Origin: JBGTBQ01 sp041749275
Lineage (GTDB): Bacteria; Acidobacteriota; Blastocatellia; Pyrinomonadales; Pyrinomonadaceae
Assembly (NCBI GenBank): GCA_041749275.1
Contig: JBGTBQ010000014.1
Span: 1 to 64,000, forward strand
DNA: 64,000 bases
Direction of reading: 5' to 3'
Shown in pieces: positions 35,769 to 44,968 of the stretch (positions are counted from its first letter, which is position 1; every line of letters starts with the position of its first letter). The notes under the pieces were generated by a model. The model did not search any database, was not told the origin of the DNA, and was given only the letters and a program-made list of their open reading frames with translations. The position numbers and the translations under genes are program-made.

Positions 35769-35805
35769 AGTCCGGAGTCCGGACTTGTGTTCATACTCCA
35801 GACTG
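35748..35805. repeat. 7-bp-period element overlapping the recJ stop
   Basis: AGTCCGG, AGTCTGG, AGTCTGA, AGTCCGG, AGTCCGG in tandem (35748-35782), with a partial inverse ACTCCAGACTG at 35795-35805. The recJ stop codon TGA is part of the third unit. Confidence 0.8.
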
Positions 35806-35812
35806 TTTAGCC

Positions 35813-38245
35813 ATGCAGGAGATCAAACGGAGAAGGTCGGAGGGAGCGATTTGGGTTCGCGCGGCGATCCCGAAGTACGTGCGCGCGTTGGCGCTCGTGC
35901 TGCTCGCGGCGGGACTCATCGCGGTCGGCGTCTCTTACTGGCGTCTGAAGGATCGGAAAGAGTTCCGCATGATCTCCGGCCCCGCGCGTCTGTCAACGGA
36001 GGTTGTGGGCGAGATCAACAACCTCGAACACCGCGAGATGCGAGGCGACAAGCTGTATCTGGTGTTGCGCGCGTCCCGCGATGTGCAATTCTCCGACGGG
36101 CACCACGAACTTGAGAACGTCCATATCGAAGTCTACCCGGAAACCGGCGACCGCCCGGATATGATTAAGGCTCGCCGCACGATTACCACCGAGGAGAACA
36201 AACACTTCATCTTCGGCGGTGATGTGCAGATCGAGACGCGCGACCGCCTGCTGGTCAAGAGCGAGTCGGTCGAGTATGACTTGCGAACCGAAATCGGCTT
36301 CATCAACACGCCGGTCAGCTTCGAGCGAGAGAACGTCAGCGGACGCTCGGATGCAGCCACGCTCGATGCGAAGTCGAAAAAGCTCGAACTGAAAGGCGCG
36401 GTCGAAATTACGGTCAAGCCGGATGGGGCGGGGAACGTCGCGGAGGCCGGGCCGACGAAGATGAACATTCGCGGTCGGCCCATCACGATCAAGTCGGCTT
36501 CGGCTCACTTCGATCAGTCAACCCTCCGACTCGATTTCCGCGGCGGCGCGGTGGCCGAGCAGGGGGCGGACGTGATGAGCGGCGAGCTGCTGTCGGGTCT
36601 GCTCAATGAGCAGAAGCGCGTGAAGCAGATCCTGGCCCAAGGAAACTCTTACCTGCGCTCCGCGAGCGAAGGGCGGGCGGCGGAAATCTTCGCCGTCAAT
36701 ATGGACTTCAGCTTCAACGCTGACCAGAAGCTCGAACGCGCGCACGCCGATGGCAACGTCCGCGCGCGCACGCTCGACGCGGACGCGGAGGCGCAGTTGA
36801 CTACGCCCAGCGTGCTCGATGTTGACTTTCTCATACAGGGCGAACAGAGCCTCCTCAAGGAGATGCGCGCGGGCGGGCGAGCGGTGATGACGCTCGCGGC
36901 GCCGAAGTCGAAGGCCGGTGACCCGAAGGCGGCGAACAAGCGGCTGACGGCTGACGCGGTGCGGCTTTACTGGCGCGCGACAGGTCGTGACCTCGAACGC
37001 GCGGAGGTCGAAGGCAACGCCGAGTTGTTGGTCGAGCCTGTGCAGCCCCTCCCGACCGCCGACCGCAAGACGCTTTTCGCGCGCCGCTTCGACTGCTTAT
37101 TCTTCGAAGCGGGGAACCTTGCGCGCTCCTTCACCGCCACGGGCGGCGCGAAGGCCATCATAGACCCGCTTCAGCCGACCGAACAGCGCGCCGCCCGCAC
37201 CCTGACGGCGCAGACGATGGTCGCCGAGTTCGTGCGCGAGACGCAGGACGTGGAGCGCATCGAGGCGCGGACTGACGCGCGCTTTCAGGAACTCGAACGC
37301 ACGCTGACGGCGCAAAATATGACGGCCATTTTCTCGCGCGAGACGCAGGCGCTCGAACGCCTCGACGCGCAGGGCGACGCAAAGTTCAACGAGCGTGACC
37401 GCAACGGGCAGTCCGCCACGATGGCCTACACCGCGCGCGACGCGACCATCCGCCTGCGCGGCGGCGACCCCGTCGTCTGGGACGCACGCGCGCGACTCAA
37501 AGCGCCGGAGATTGATTCCGATTCACGTCAAAAGATTTCTTACGCGCGCGGAAGGGTGACGACGACCTACTACAGTCAGGAGCAGACGGGCGGGGCGGCT
37601 CCGTTCGGCAAAGTCAAAAGCCCGGTCTTTATCGCCTCGTCGAGCGCCGAGTTTCAACACGACGCGGGCATCGGCATCTACACCGGCAACGCGCGCATGT
37701 GGCAGGACGATAACTACATCAAGGCCGACCGCATCACACTCAGGCGCGAGCAAAAGCGCATGGAAGGGGAGGGCGATGTGCAGAGCGCGCTCTATCATGC
37801 AAAGCGCAAAGAGCAGGGCGGCGCGCAGGAGATCGTTCCCGTCCACGCGACTTCGAATCGAATGTCTTACACCGACGCCGAACGACGGCTGCACTACGAA
37901 GACAACGTTGACATCCGACAGGGCACCGAGCGGATTACGAGCGCCATCGCGGATGTGTATCTGCTAAAGGAAACTTACGAGGTCGAGCGCACCATCGCGC
38001 AACGCAACGTCGTCGTCACACAGCCGGGCAAGCGCGGCACCGGCGATTGGGCGCAGTACACCGCCGCCGACGAGACCGTCATGCTCACCGGCAACCCGGC
38101 CCGCGTCGAAGACGCCGCACAGGGAGCCTCCGAGAGCCGCCGCATGACCGTCTACCTGCGCGAGGATCGCGTCGTCTCCGACGGTGGCGAGGGGAAACAG
38201 AACTCAGGGCGCGTCCGCACGACGCACAAGATCAGAAAGCAGTGA
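35813..38245 (+). CDS. LptC/LptA-like (OstA) LPS transport protein, fused
   Basis: An 810-residue protein with an N-terminal transmembrane helix (ALALVLLAAGLIAVGVSYW) and a long run of beta-strand-rich repeats typical of LptC and LptA/OstA. The first part resembles LptC (FRMISGPARLSTEV, LENVHIEVYPETGDRPDMIK); later parts have LptA-like units (FIFGGDVQIETRDRLLVKSE, YTGNARMWQDDNYIKADRI, YEDNVDIRQGTERITSAIAD, MLTGNPARVEDA). LptC and LptA are usually separate proteins of about 190 residues that bridge LPS across the periplasm. It sits 65 bp upstream of lptB. The ATG at 35813 directly follows a repeat. Confidence 0.82.
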   Translation: MQEIKRRRSEGAIWVRAAIPKYVRALALVLLAAGLIAVGVSYWRLKDRKEFRMISGPARLSTEVVGEINNLEHREMRGDKLYLVLRASRDVQFSDGHHELENVHIEVYPETGDRPDMIKARRTITTEENKHFIFGGDVQIETRDRLLVKSESVEYDLRTEIGFINTPVSFERENVSGRSDAATLDAKSKKLELKGAVEITVKPDGAGNVAEAGPTKMNIRGRPITIKSASAHFDQSTLRLDFRGGAVAEQGADVMSGELLSGLLNEQKRVKQILAQGNSYLRSASEGRAAEIFAVNMDFSFNADQKLERAHADGNVRARTLDADAEAQLTTPSVLDVDFLIQGEQSLLKEMRAGGRAVMTLAAPKSKAGDPKAANKRLTADAVRLYWRATGRDLERAEVEGNAELLVEPVQPLPTADRKTLFARRFDCLFFEAGNLARSFTATGGAKAIIDPLQPTEQRAARTLTAQTMVAEFVRETQDVERIEARTDARFQELERTLTAQNMTAIFSRETQALERLDAQGDAKFNERDRNGQSATMAYTARDATIRLRGGDPVVWDARARLKAPEIDSDSRQKISYARGRVTTTYYSQEQTGGAAPFGKVKSPVFIASSSAEFQHDAGIGIYTGNARMWQDDNYIKADRITLRREQKRMEGEGDVQSALYHAKRKEQGGAQEIVPVHATSNRMSYTDAERRLHYEDNVDIRQGTERITSAIADVYLLKETYEVERTIAQRNVVVTQPGKRGTGDWAQYTAADETVMLTGNPARVEDAAQGASESRRMTVYLREDRVVSDGGEGKQNSGRVRTTHKIRKQ

Positions 38246-38310
38246 CGGGCAGCAGTTGATGGAATGACAGCGTGTAGCCCTGTCAAAAGCCTGATGTTTT
38301 TGGAATTGCC

Positions 38311-39105
38311 ATGCAAACGGTCGAAACGGTAAGAGAAGAAATCACGGGAACATCGCATAAAGGCGCGGAACGAGAGCCGTCGGCGGAGTCGCTGGCGGGG
38401 TTCGATCTGGTGAAGAACTACGGCAGGCGGCGCGTGGTGGATGGCGTGCGACTGCACGTCGAGCCGGGCGAAGTGGTGGGGCTGCTTGGTGCGAACGGCG
38501 CGGGCAAGACGACGACCTTTTACATGATTATCGGGCTTGAGCGCCCAGACGCCGGGAGCATTCGGCTCGCGGGGCGCGACATCACGAAGCTCCCGATGTA
38601 CCTGCGCGCGCGTCTCGGCGTCGGCTATCTGCCGCAGGAGCCGTCCGTCTTTCGCAAGATGACAGCGGCGGAGAACGTGCTCGCCGTACTGGAAACGATG
38701 GGTTTGCGGAGGCGCGAGAGGTTCAAACGTTTGGAAGAACTGTTGGAGGAGTTCGGCATCCAGCACGTGCGGAACACGCGCGGCGACGCGCTTTCAGGGG
38801 GCGAGCGGCGACGCACCGAGATTGCGCGTGCGTTGGCGACCGAGCCGCGCTTCATCCTCCTTGACGAGCCTTTCGCCGGCATTGATCCGAAGGCCGTGGA
38901 CGACATCCAAAACATGATCCTGTACCTGCGCGGTCGCGGCATCGGCATCCTGATTACCGACCACAACGTGCGCGAGACGCTCGGCGTCACCGACCGCGCC
39001 TACATCATGGCGGACGGGAAAATCTTCCGCTCCGGCGCCCCCCACGACCTGACGGAAGACGCGGAAGTGCGCCGTCTCTATCTGGGAACAAAATTCCGCA
39101 TGTAA
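38311..39105 (+). CDS. lptB: LPS export ABC transporter ATPase LptB
   Basis: A 264-residue ATPase that powers LPS extraction from the inner membrane with LptF/LptG (not in the window). Walker A GLLGANGAGKTTTFYMIIGL, Q-loop YLPQEPSVFRKMT, signature LSGGERRRTEIARAL, Walker B FILLDEPFAGIDP and switch LITDHNVRETL are all in place, and GIDPKAVDDIQNMI is typical of LptB. The first 30 residues are an extra N-terminal extension. Confidence 0.95.
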   Translation: MQTVETVREEITGTSHKGAEREPSAESLAGFDLVKNYGRRRVVDGVRLHVEPGEVVGLLGANGAGKTTTFYMIIGLERPDAGSIRLAGRDITKLPMYLRARLGVGYLPQEPSVFRKMTAAENVLAVLETMGLRRRERFKRLEELLEEFGIQHVRNTRGDALSGGERRRTEIARALATEPRFILLDEPFAGIDPKAVDDIQNMILYLRGRGIGILITDHNVRETLGVTDRAYIMADGKIFRSGAPHDLTEDAEVRRLYLGTKFRM

Positions 39106-39217
39106 GGGGTTACGCGCCCCGGCCTCAAATCGGTTATAATCTCCGGCGAGGCCGCATCCGTGCGGCGTCGTCAGCCATCAAAAAAAATAACGCCGTCTCG
39201 ATTGCGGCGGGAAGTGT

Positions 39218-40843
39218 ATGTCGGTGAAGCTCACAACAAGTCTGTCACAGCGCCTCATTCTGACGCCGCAGTTGCGCCAGCGTATTGAGATGCTTCAGAT
39301 GACCTCGCTCGAACTGACGGATCTGATTCAGCAACAGATTCTCGAAAACCCGATTCTTGAAGAAGTCCAGTCGCAGGATGAGAAGCGCGAACTGGAAAAG
39401 GAAATCCTCGGCCAACTCGCCGAAGGCCACGGGGACGGTGAATCAAGTTCATTCGATTCCTTAAACGCGCCCGAATCCCTGAACGGAGCGACCCTCTCGC
39501 CGAACGGGGCGGGAGACGCCGGTTCGCTTGATCTCCCCGCGGAGTTTTCCGACGCCGCGACGGGAGAGACAGCGACCCCCTCCGCCGATGGATTTGAAGA
39601 GGAGTTCGACGCGGGCGATGGGCCGCGCGACGCTTTTGAGGAGATTGATTTCGGGCGCGAGTTTCAGGACTATCTCGACCCCGGCTACAAGACGCAGGAG
39701 TTCGAGTACAAGGATGACGCGCCAACCTTCGAGCAGTTCCTGACGCGGGCGCCCTCGCTCGCCGAGCACCTTGAATGGCAGCTCCACCTGAGCCATGCCG
39801 CCGAGGAGCTGATTCCTCTGGCCGAAAGCGTCATCGGCAATCTCGATAGCGACGGGCGGCTGAACGCGACGAATGAGGAGATCGCGGCGCTCGGCCCGTG
39901 GACGGTCGAGCAGGTTGAGAGCGCGCGGCAGAGCGTGCTCCACCTCGACCCCATCGGGTGCGGGGCGCGCGACGCACGCGAATGTCTGCTCGTGCAGCTC
40001 GCCTCGCGCGGCAAAGACGAATGCCCGCGCGAGGTACATGCGTGTCTGGCCGAAAGATTGATCGGCGAACACTCGCTGGTCGAATTACAGCAGCACAAGC
40101 TGCCGAATCTGGCGAAGCATCTCGGCGTGGAGGTGCAGTCGCTCGTTGATGAGATCGAGCACATCCGCAAGCTCGACCCGTACCCCGGCAGGCGTTACTC
40201 GTCGGACGAGCCGGTGCTGATTACGCCCGAAGTCATTATCGAAAAGGTGGACGGCGAGTACGAAATTTATTTCACGGACGACGGCGGGCCGCGTCTGCGG
40301 ATCAGCCACAGCTATCAGCAGATGCTCGGACGGCAGGAGACCAGCAAGGAGACGCGCGACTTCATCAAGGACAAGATGCGCTCGGCGGTTGACCTGCTGC
40401 GGAACATCGAGCACCGCCGCCAGACCATCTTCCGCGTCGTCGAGTGTATCGTCCGCCGCCAACGCGACTTCCTCGACCACGGCGTCCAGCACATCAAGCC
40501 GATGATGCTGAAAGATGTCGCCGAGGATACGGGGATGCACCTCTCGACCATCTCGCGCGTCGTCAACCGCAAGTATGCCAACACGCCGCAGGGCGTTTTG
40601 GAACTGCGCCGTTTCTTCACCGAGGGCATGATGAACGAGGATGGCGAAGAGGTTTCGACGCGCATCCTCAAGTTGAAGATCAAAAAGCTGATCGAGGAAG
40701 AGGATTCGCACAACCCCATTACAGACGAGCAGATCGTCAAGATTCTACTGAGGGATGGCATGAAGCTGTCGCGCCGCACCGTGGCGAAGTACCGCGACCA
40801 GATGTCAATTCCCGGCTCGCGCGAGCGCAAGGCGGTGGTGTAA
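39218..40843 (+). CDS. rpoN: RNA polymerase sigma-54 factor RpoN
   Basis: A 541-residue sigma-54. Region I, bound by enhancer-binding ATPases, is TSLSQRLILTPQLRQRIEML; an acidic linker spans about 50-160; the core-binding domain follows (AEHLEWQLHLSHA); the HTH is MLKDVAEDTGMHLSTISRVV; the RpoN box near the end is SRRTVAKYRD. Length is about 60 residues above the norm because of the acidic linker. A TATAAT lies at 39135-39140. No enhancer-binding protein gene is in the window. A perfect hairpin follows the stop. Confidence 0.96.
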   Translation: MSVKLTTSLSQRLILTPQLRQRIEMLQMTSLELTDLIQQQILENPILEEVQSQDEKRELEKEILGQLAEGHGDGESSSFDSLNAPESLNGATLSPNGAGDAGSLDLPAEFSDAATGETATPSADGFEEEFDAGDGPRDAFEEIDFGREFQDYLDPGYKTQEFEYKDDAPTFEQFLTRAPSLAEHLEWQLHLSHAAEELIPLAESVIGNLDSDGRLNATNEEIAALGPWTVEQVESARQSVLHLDPIGCGARDARECLLVQLASRGKDECPREVHACLAERLIGEHSLVELQQHKLPNLAKHLGVEVQSLVDEIEHIRKLDPYPGRRYSSDEPVLITPEVIIEKVDGEYEIYFTDDGGPRLRISHSYQQMLGRQETSKETRDFIKDKMRSAVDLLRNIEHRRQTIFRVVECIVRRQRDFLDHGVQHIKPMMLKDVAEDTGMHLSTISRVVNRKYANTPQGVLELRRFFTEGMMNEDGEEVSTRILKLKIKKLIEEEDSHNPITDEQIVKILLRDGMKLSRRTVAKYRDQMSIPGSRERKAVV

Positions 40844-40847
40844 AGCA

Positions 40848-40904
40848 GATGCCGGATGTTAGATGTCAGATGTTGGTTTTGTCTGACATCTAACATCCGG
40901 CATC
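40848..40904 (+). repeat. Perfect 23-bp hairpin of 7-bp units after rpoN
   Basis: GATGCCGGATGTTAGATGTC and three more bases (40848-40870) pair perfectly with 40882-40904 across an 11-nt loop. Units step by seven (GCCGGAT, GTTAGAT, GTCAGAT). It lies four bases after the rpoN stop, with CTTTTT 10 bases downstream, so it could act as a terminator. Confidence 0.75.
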
Positions 40905-41036
40905 CGACAACCGCTTTTTGCGCGGCGAAAAGTTTAAGTAAGTCACAACTCAAAGCAGAGTCGGTGCGGTCGGGAGGCACACCCAGAAGTCCCCCGCCAG
41001 TCTCAAGCGCCCACACCGGCGGAAGGGGAAGCACTG

Positions 41037-41594
41037 ATGCGGTTCGAATACACCGGGCGACACATGGACGTGACGCCCTCCATCCGCGCGCACGTGGAAG
41101 ATCACTTCCAAAAGCTCGACCATATTTTCGAGAAGTCCTCGACGGCGCGCGCGCACGTTATCATTGATGTCATCAAGAATCGGCACAACGCGGAGATCGT
41201 CCTCCACTGGCGCGAGCACACGCTGACGGCCAAGGAGACGAACGCCGACATGTACGGGGCGCTCACGCGCGTCATCGGCAAACTCGAAAAGCAGGCGCTC
41301 AAGCTCAAGAAGAAGATCATCGAGCGCAAACAGAGCGCGACGCCCCTCTCGGCCCTGACGCCGCGAGAGACGCCGCGCGCCGCCGACGCCGAGGCAGCGG
41401 CCTCCACCGCCAGTACGCAGCCGCGCATCATCTCGGCTCGGCGCTATCGCGTCAAACCGATGACCGCCGAAGAGGCCGCGATGTCACTCGCCGATGACTC
41501 CAACCAGTTCGTCGTCTTCCGCGACGCCGACACCAGCCGCCTGAGCGTGCTCTACAAACGCAAGGACGGCAACTTCGGGCTGATTCAGCCATAA
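41037..41594 (+). CDS. hpf: Ribosome hibernation promoting factor, long form
   Basis: A 185-residue long-type HPF that dimerises 70S ribosomes into inactive 100S particles. The N-terminal S30AE domain starts MRFEYTGRHMDVTPSIRAHV, with LKLKKKIIERK at its end; a Pro/Ala-rich linker follows, and the C-terminal dimerisation domain is RYRVKPMTAEEAAMSLADD, then FVVFRDADTSRLSVLYKRKD and FGLIQP. The rpoN-hpf pairing is common in bacteria. Confidence 0.94.
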   Translation: MRFEYTGRHMDVTPSIRAHVEDHFQKLDHIFEKSSTARAHVIIDVIKNRHNAEIVLHWREHTLTAKETNADMYGALTRVIGKLEKQALKLKKKIIERKQSATPLSALTPRETPRAADAEAAASTASTQPRIISARRYRVKPMTAEEAAMSLADDSNQFVVFRDADTSRLSVLYKRKDGNFGLIQP

Positions 41595-41810
41595 ACGCCG
41601 GGCCGGGGTGGAAATTATTCTAAAGGGACGCGGCGAGACGTTTATCCGCTCGGTGAAGTGGATTTATAATCGCCGCGTTCGCTTTTGGGAGGTGTAAAGC
41701 AGAAGCCCAATCGTCGGAGAAGGCGTCTTGGTAATTAAGAGATCAACGCCCGCTCTGACCGTCGGGTTTCCGCTCGACACTACATCAAATTCAGAAGGAG
41801 AAACATTCCC

Positions 41811-42434
41811 TTGACGAAAAGAATCTTGATTGCCGTGCTCTTCGCCGTCCTCCTCGCCGTAGCTCCGGCGCGCGGGGCCGTGACGAAATACGAGATTGAC
41901 ACCGCGCACTCGAACATCGGATTTTCGGTCCCTATCCTCGGCGGGCTGTCGAGCGTGCGTGGTAAGTTCACCGATTTTAAAGTCGAGATCGTCTACGACG
42001 ATAAAGACGCGACGAAATCTTCCGTCAACGCCGTCATCAAGGCTGCGAGCGTTGACACAGGCATCGAGCGGCGCGACGCGCACCTCCGCAACGCTGACTT
42101 CTTCGACGTGGAGAAGTACCCGGAGATTACCTTCGTAAGCAAGCACGTCGAGAAGAAGGGCAAGCAACTCATCGCGCACGGCACGTTCACGATGCGCGGC
42201 GTCTCGAAGGAGATTACGCTCCCGTTCACCATCAACGGCGTGCAGCCCGCTAAAGACGGCAAGACCGTGCTCGGCGTCACCGCACGGACGACGCTCAAAC
42301 GCAAAGATTTCGGCGTCAGCTTCAGCCGTCCGGACGACCCCAACTTCCTCGGCGACGACATCGAGATCGAACTCAGCCTCGTGACTCGTGCCGCGAGCGC
42401 AATGAGCGTGGGGGCGCCGACATCCCCCAAGTGA
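41811..42434 (+). CDS. YceI-family periplasmic protein
   Basis: A 207-residue exported lipocalin-like protein. It starts at TTG after AGAAGGAG at a suitable distance, with signal peptide LIAVLFAVLLAVAPARGA. The YceI pattern is clear: YEIDTAHSNIGFSVPILGGL, SSVRGKFTDF, then FFDVEKYPEITFVSK and GTFTMRGVSKEITLPF. YceI proteins bind isoprenoid-like lipids. A TATAAT lies at 41665-41670. It stands apart from the PTS block that follows. Confidence 0.9.
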   Translation: MTKRILIAVLFAVLLAVAPARGAVTKYEIDTAHSNIGFSVPILGGLSSVRGKFTDFKVEIVYDDKDATKSSVNAVIKAASVDTGIERRDAHLRNADFFDVEKYPEITFVSKHVEKKGKQLIAHGTFTMRGVSKEITLPFTINGVQPAKDGKTVLGVTARTTLKRKDFGVSFSRPDDPNFLGDDIEIELSLVTRAASAMSVGAPTSPK

Positions 42435-42534
42435 TTTTTGCGGTTGGGTGCGCGGGCGGTAGGCCCGCACATCCGGCATGCGGCGACAACAGTGGCGTGA
42501 ATCGGTGACAGAGGACTCATTTCAAACTCCGTCA

Positions 42535-43512
42535 ATGACCGTGAGCGACTTCGTCGCCCATGCACCGCCGCACCTCGGCCTTGAATTTCTGGCGGGCGAG
42601 GATGGCGCCGGCGCGCGCCTGCTCGACACGCCGCGCATCCAAAAGCTCGGCCTCGCGCTCGCGGGCTTCGCGCACTATGTCCACGCCGGGCGCGTGCAGG
42701 TCGTCGGCCAGAGCGAGATCGCGTTCCTCGGCCAACTCTCGCCCGACAATCGCCGCGCCGCCATCGGCAACCTCGAATTCGAGAAAATCTCCTGCGTCCT
42801 TATCACAAAGGGTTTGACTCCGCCGCCGGAATTCGTCGCCGCCTGCGAGCGGGCAGCCCTCCCGCTCGTGCAGACCCCGCTCGTAAGCTCGGTCGCCATC
42901 AGCGCCGTCGCCGAATATTTACAGGAGTCTCTCTCTCCGCGCGAGACGCGGCACGGGGTGCTGCTCGACCTCTACGGCCTCGGCGTGTTGATCGAAGGGC
43001 ATTCGGGCGTGGGCAAGTCCGAATGCGCGCTCGATCTCGTCGTGCGCGGCCACCGGCTCGTCTCCGACGACGTGATCGAACTGCGCCGCACGGGGCCGGA
43101 GCAACTCATCGGGAGCGCGCCTGAACTGCTGCGCGAGTTGATGGAGATACGCGGTCTCGGCATCCTGAACATCCGCGACCTGTTCGGCGTCTCCTCCATC
43201 AGCGGGCCAAAGCAGATCGGGCTGACCATCCGGCTCGAACGGTGGGAGGACACGGAGGAGGTTGACCGGCTCGGCCTCGAAGCCCGCACGACCGAGATTC
43301 TCGGCGTCGAGGTGCCTTGCTTTCTACTGCCGGTCAGCCCCGGCAGAAACCTCTCGACGTTGGTCGAGACGGCGGTGCGCGTCCACTTGCTGCGCGTGCG
43401 CGGCTACAACGCGGCGGGCGATTTCGCCGCGCGCCACGCCGAGTTGATCGAAGGCGATTATCAAAGTGGAGCCAAACCAACGGCGGAGGGCGGGGCTGGA
43501 GATGGTCGTTAA
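42535..43512 (+). CDS. hprK: HPr kinase/phosphorylase
   Basis: A 325-residue HprK, which phosphorylates and dephosphorylates HPr at its regulatory Ser. The N-terminal domain begins MTVSDFVAHAPPHLGLEFL; the kinase domain has Walker A GHSGVGKSECALDLV (about 155-169), RGHRLVSDDVIELRRTG, the family signature MEIRGLGILNIRDLFG and the C-terminal GDFAARHAELIEGDY. I prefer the ATG at 42535 from family comparison, though no ribosome binding site is clear; the frame is open from 42478. The end overlaps rapZ by 11 bp. Confidence 0.94.
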   Translation: MTVSDFVAHAPPHLGLEFLAGEDGAGARLLDTPRIQKLGLALAGFAHYVHAGRVQVVGQSEIAFLGQLSPDNRRAAIGNLEFEKISCVLITKGLTPPPEFVAACERAALPLVQTPLVSSVAISAVAEYLQESLSPRETRHGVLLDLYGLGVLIEGHSGVGKSECALDLVVRGHRLVSDDVIELRRTGPEQLIGSAPELLRELMEIRGLGILNIRDLFGVSSISGPKQIGLTIRLERWEDTEEVDRLGLEARTTEILGVEVPCFLLPVSPGRNLSTLVETAVRVHLLRVRGYNAAGDFAARHAELIEGDYQSGAKPTAEGGAGDGR

Positions 43513-44485
43513 TAAACGCGCGGCGAAGCGCGGGGAGAAGGCTGGCGCGCCGGATATCGTCATTATCACCGGCCTCAGCGGTTCGGGGATGTCTTCGGCG
43601 ACGAACGCCTTTGAAGACCTCGGATATTTTTGCGTAGACAACCTGCCGCTCACGCTGCTGCCGACCTTCGCGCGTCTCGTCCGCCCGGAAGCCCACCACG
43701 CGCAACACATCGAGCGGGCCGCGCTCGTCATCAACATTCGTGAAGGCCGCTTCCTCAAAGAGTTTCCCGCGCGTCTGAAAGATTTGCGCGCCTCTCACCT
43801 CAGCGTGCACGTGCTCTTCCTCGAAGCCTCGGACGACGCGCTCGTGCGCCGCTTCAGCGAGACGCGCCGCCCGCACCCGACGGACGCGGGCGACGGCCTC
43901 ATCGCATCCATCCGGAGCGAGCGCGTCGCCATGGACGTGGTGCGCGCGCTCGCCGATCAGGTGATTGATACTTCGGAGCACACGGTTCACACTCTGCGCC
44001 GCCTTCTGATCGAGCGCTTCAGCCCCGACACCGACGCCGCGGCGATGCGCGTGCAGGTTCTGAGCTTCGGGTACAAACACGGCTTCCCGCGCGACATTGA
44101 TCTGATGCTCGACGTGCGCCATCTGCCGAACCCGCACTTCGTGCCGGAGCTGCGTGACTTTTCCGGCCATGACCCGCGCGTCGTCAAATTTCTAAAGGCG
44201 AGCGACGAGGTTAAAGAAACGATTCGTCGCTTCGCTGACCTCGCTGATTATCTGTTGCCGCTCTACAATCGAGAGGGTAAGTCATACCTGACCATCGGCA
44301 TCGGTTGTACGGGCGGGCGCCACCGCTCCGTGATGGTCGCCAACGCGCTCGCCCGCCACCTGCGGCGCGGCGGCTTTGACGCGACGGCTGCTCACCGAGA
44401 CGTGAGCAAGACGAAGAGACTGAAAAGAGAGGCGGGTAAAGTGAAGAAGACCAGCGGAAAGGGCCGGGCGACAAAAGCGCGGTAG
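43502..44485 (+). CDS. rapZ: RapZ-family nucleotide-binding RNase adapter
   Basis: A 327-residue RapZ/YvcJ protein. In other bacteria it binds nucleotides and steers an sRNA to RNase E or affects competence. The P-loop is GLSGSGMSSATNAFEDLGYF: Met30 stands where the Walker-A Lys is expected (codon ATG instead of AAG). The rest is typical: FCVDNLPLTLLP, FLEASDDALVRRFSETRRPHP, LSFGYKHGFPRDIDLMLDVR, FLPNP-type LPNPHFVPELRDF, and the C-terminal TIGIGCTGGRHRSV. A basic tail of about 35 residues is extra. It overlaps hprK and precedes the EIIA gene by 15 bp. Confidence 0.92.
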   Translation: MVVNKRAAKRGEKAGAPDIVIITGLSGSGMSSATNAFEDLGYFCVDNLPLTLLPTFARLVRPEAHHAQHIERAALVINIREGRFLKEFPARLKDLRASHLSVHVLFLEASDDALVRRFSETRRPHPTDAGDGLIASIRSERVAMDVVRALADQVIDTSEHTVHTLRRLLIERFSPDTDAAAMRVQVLSFGYKHGFPRDIDLMLDVRHLPNPHFVPELRDFSGHDPRVVKFLKASDEVKETIRRFADLADYLLPLYNREGKSYLTIGIGCTGGRHRSVMVANALARHLRRGGFDATAAHRDVSKTKRLKREAGKVKKTSGKGRATKAR

Positions 44486-44500
44486 AATGAGAGCTATCGA

Positions 44501-44968
44501 ATGACGAAAAACTCTGACGAAGAAATAGAAGGAGTGACAGAAGCCGCGCCGCGTCGCGTGGGCGGCGTCGTGGTGACGCATGGGCAGGTGGCGACGGAGT
44601 TGCTGGCGGCGGCGGAGACGATCATCGGCGCCATCGGGCACGTCACCGCCGTCTCCATCGGCTGGCACGACGATGTGGACGCCGCGAGCGACGAGATTGA
44701 ACGGGCTATCGAGCGTGTCTCCGGCGGTGTCGGCGTGCTTATCCTGACGGATATGTTCGGCGGCACGCCGACCAACATCGCCTCGATGTTTCTCAAACAG
44801 GGCGAGGTCGAAGTCGTGACGGGCGTCAACCTGCCGATGGTCATCAAGGTGGCGGGGCAGACGGGCGGCGAGACGCTCGATGAAGTGGCGCAGAGTGTGC
44901 GCGATCAGGGGCGAGAAGGCATCTACCTCGCGGGCGAGTTTCTGGCGGGCGGGGCAAAGAAGAGTTGA
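44501..44968 (+). CDS. PTS EIIA component, mannose family
   Basis: A 155-residue ManX-type EIIA. The phosphorylated His is in GVVVTHGQVATELL near residue 27, and LILTDMFGGTPTNIASMFL is the family core. The N-terminal 20 residues are an acidic extension. It takes phosphate from HPr, but no EIIB, EIIC or EIID gene follows, so it probably acts as a regulator rather than for sugar uptake. The stop overlaps the HPr start. Confidence 0.92.
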   Translation: MTKNSDEEIEGVTEAAPRRVGGVVVTHGQVATELLAAAETIIGAIGHVTAVSIGWHDDVDAASDEIERAIERVSGGVGVLILTDMFGGTPTNIASMFLKQGEVEVVTGVNLPMVIKVAGQTGGETLDEVAQSVRDQGREGIYLAGEFLAGGAKKS

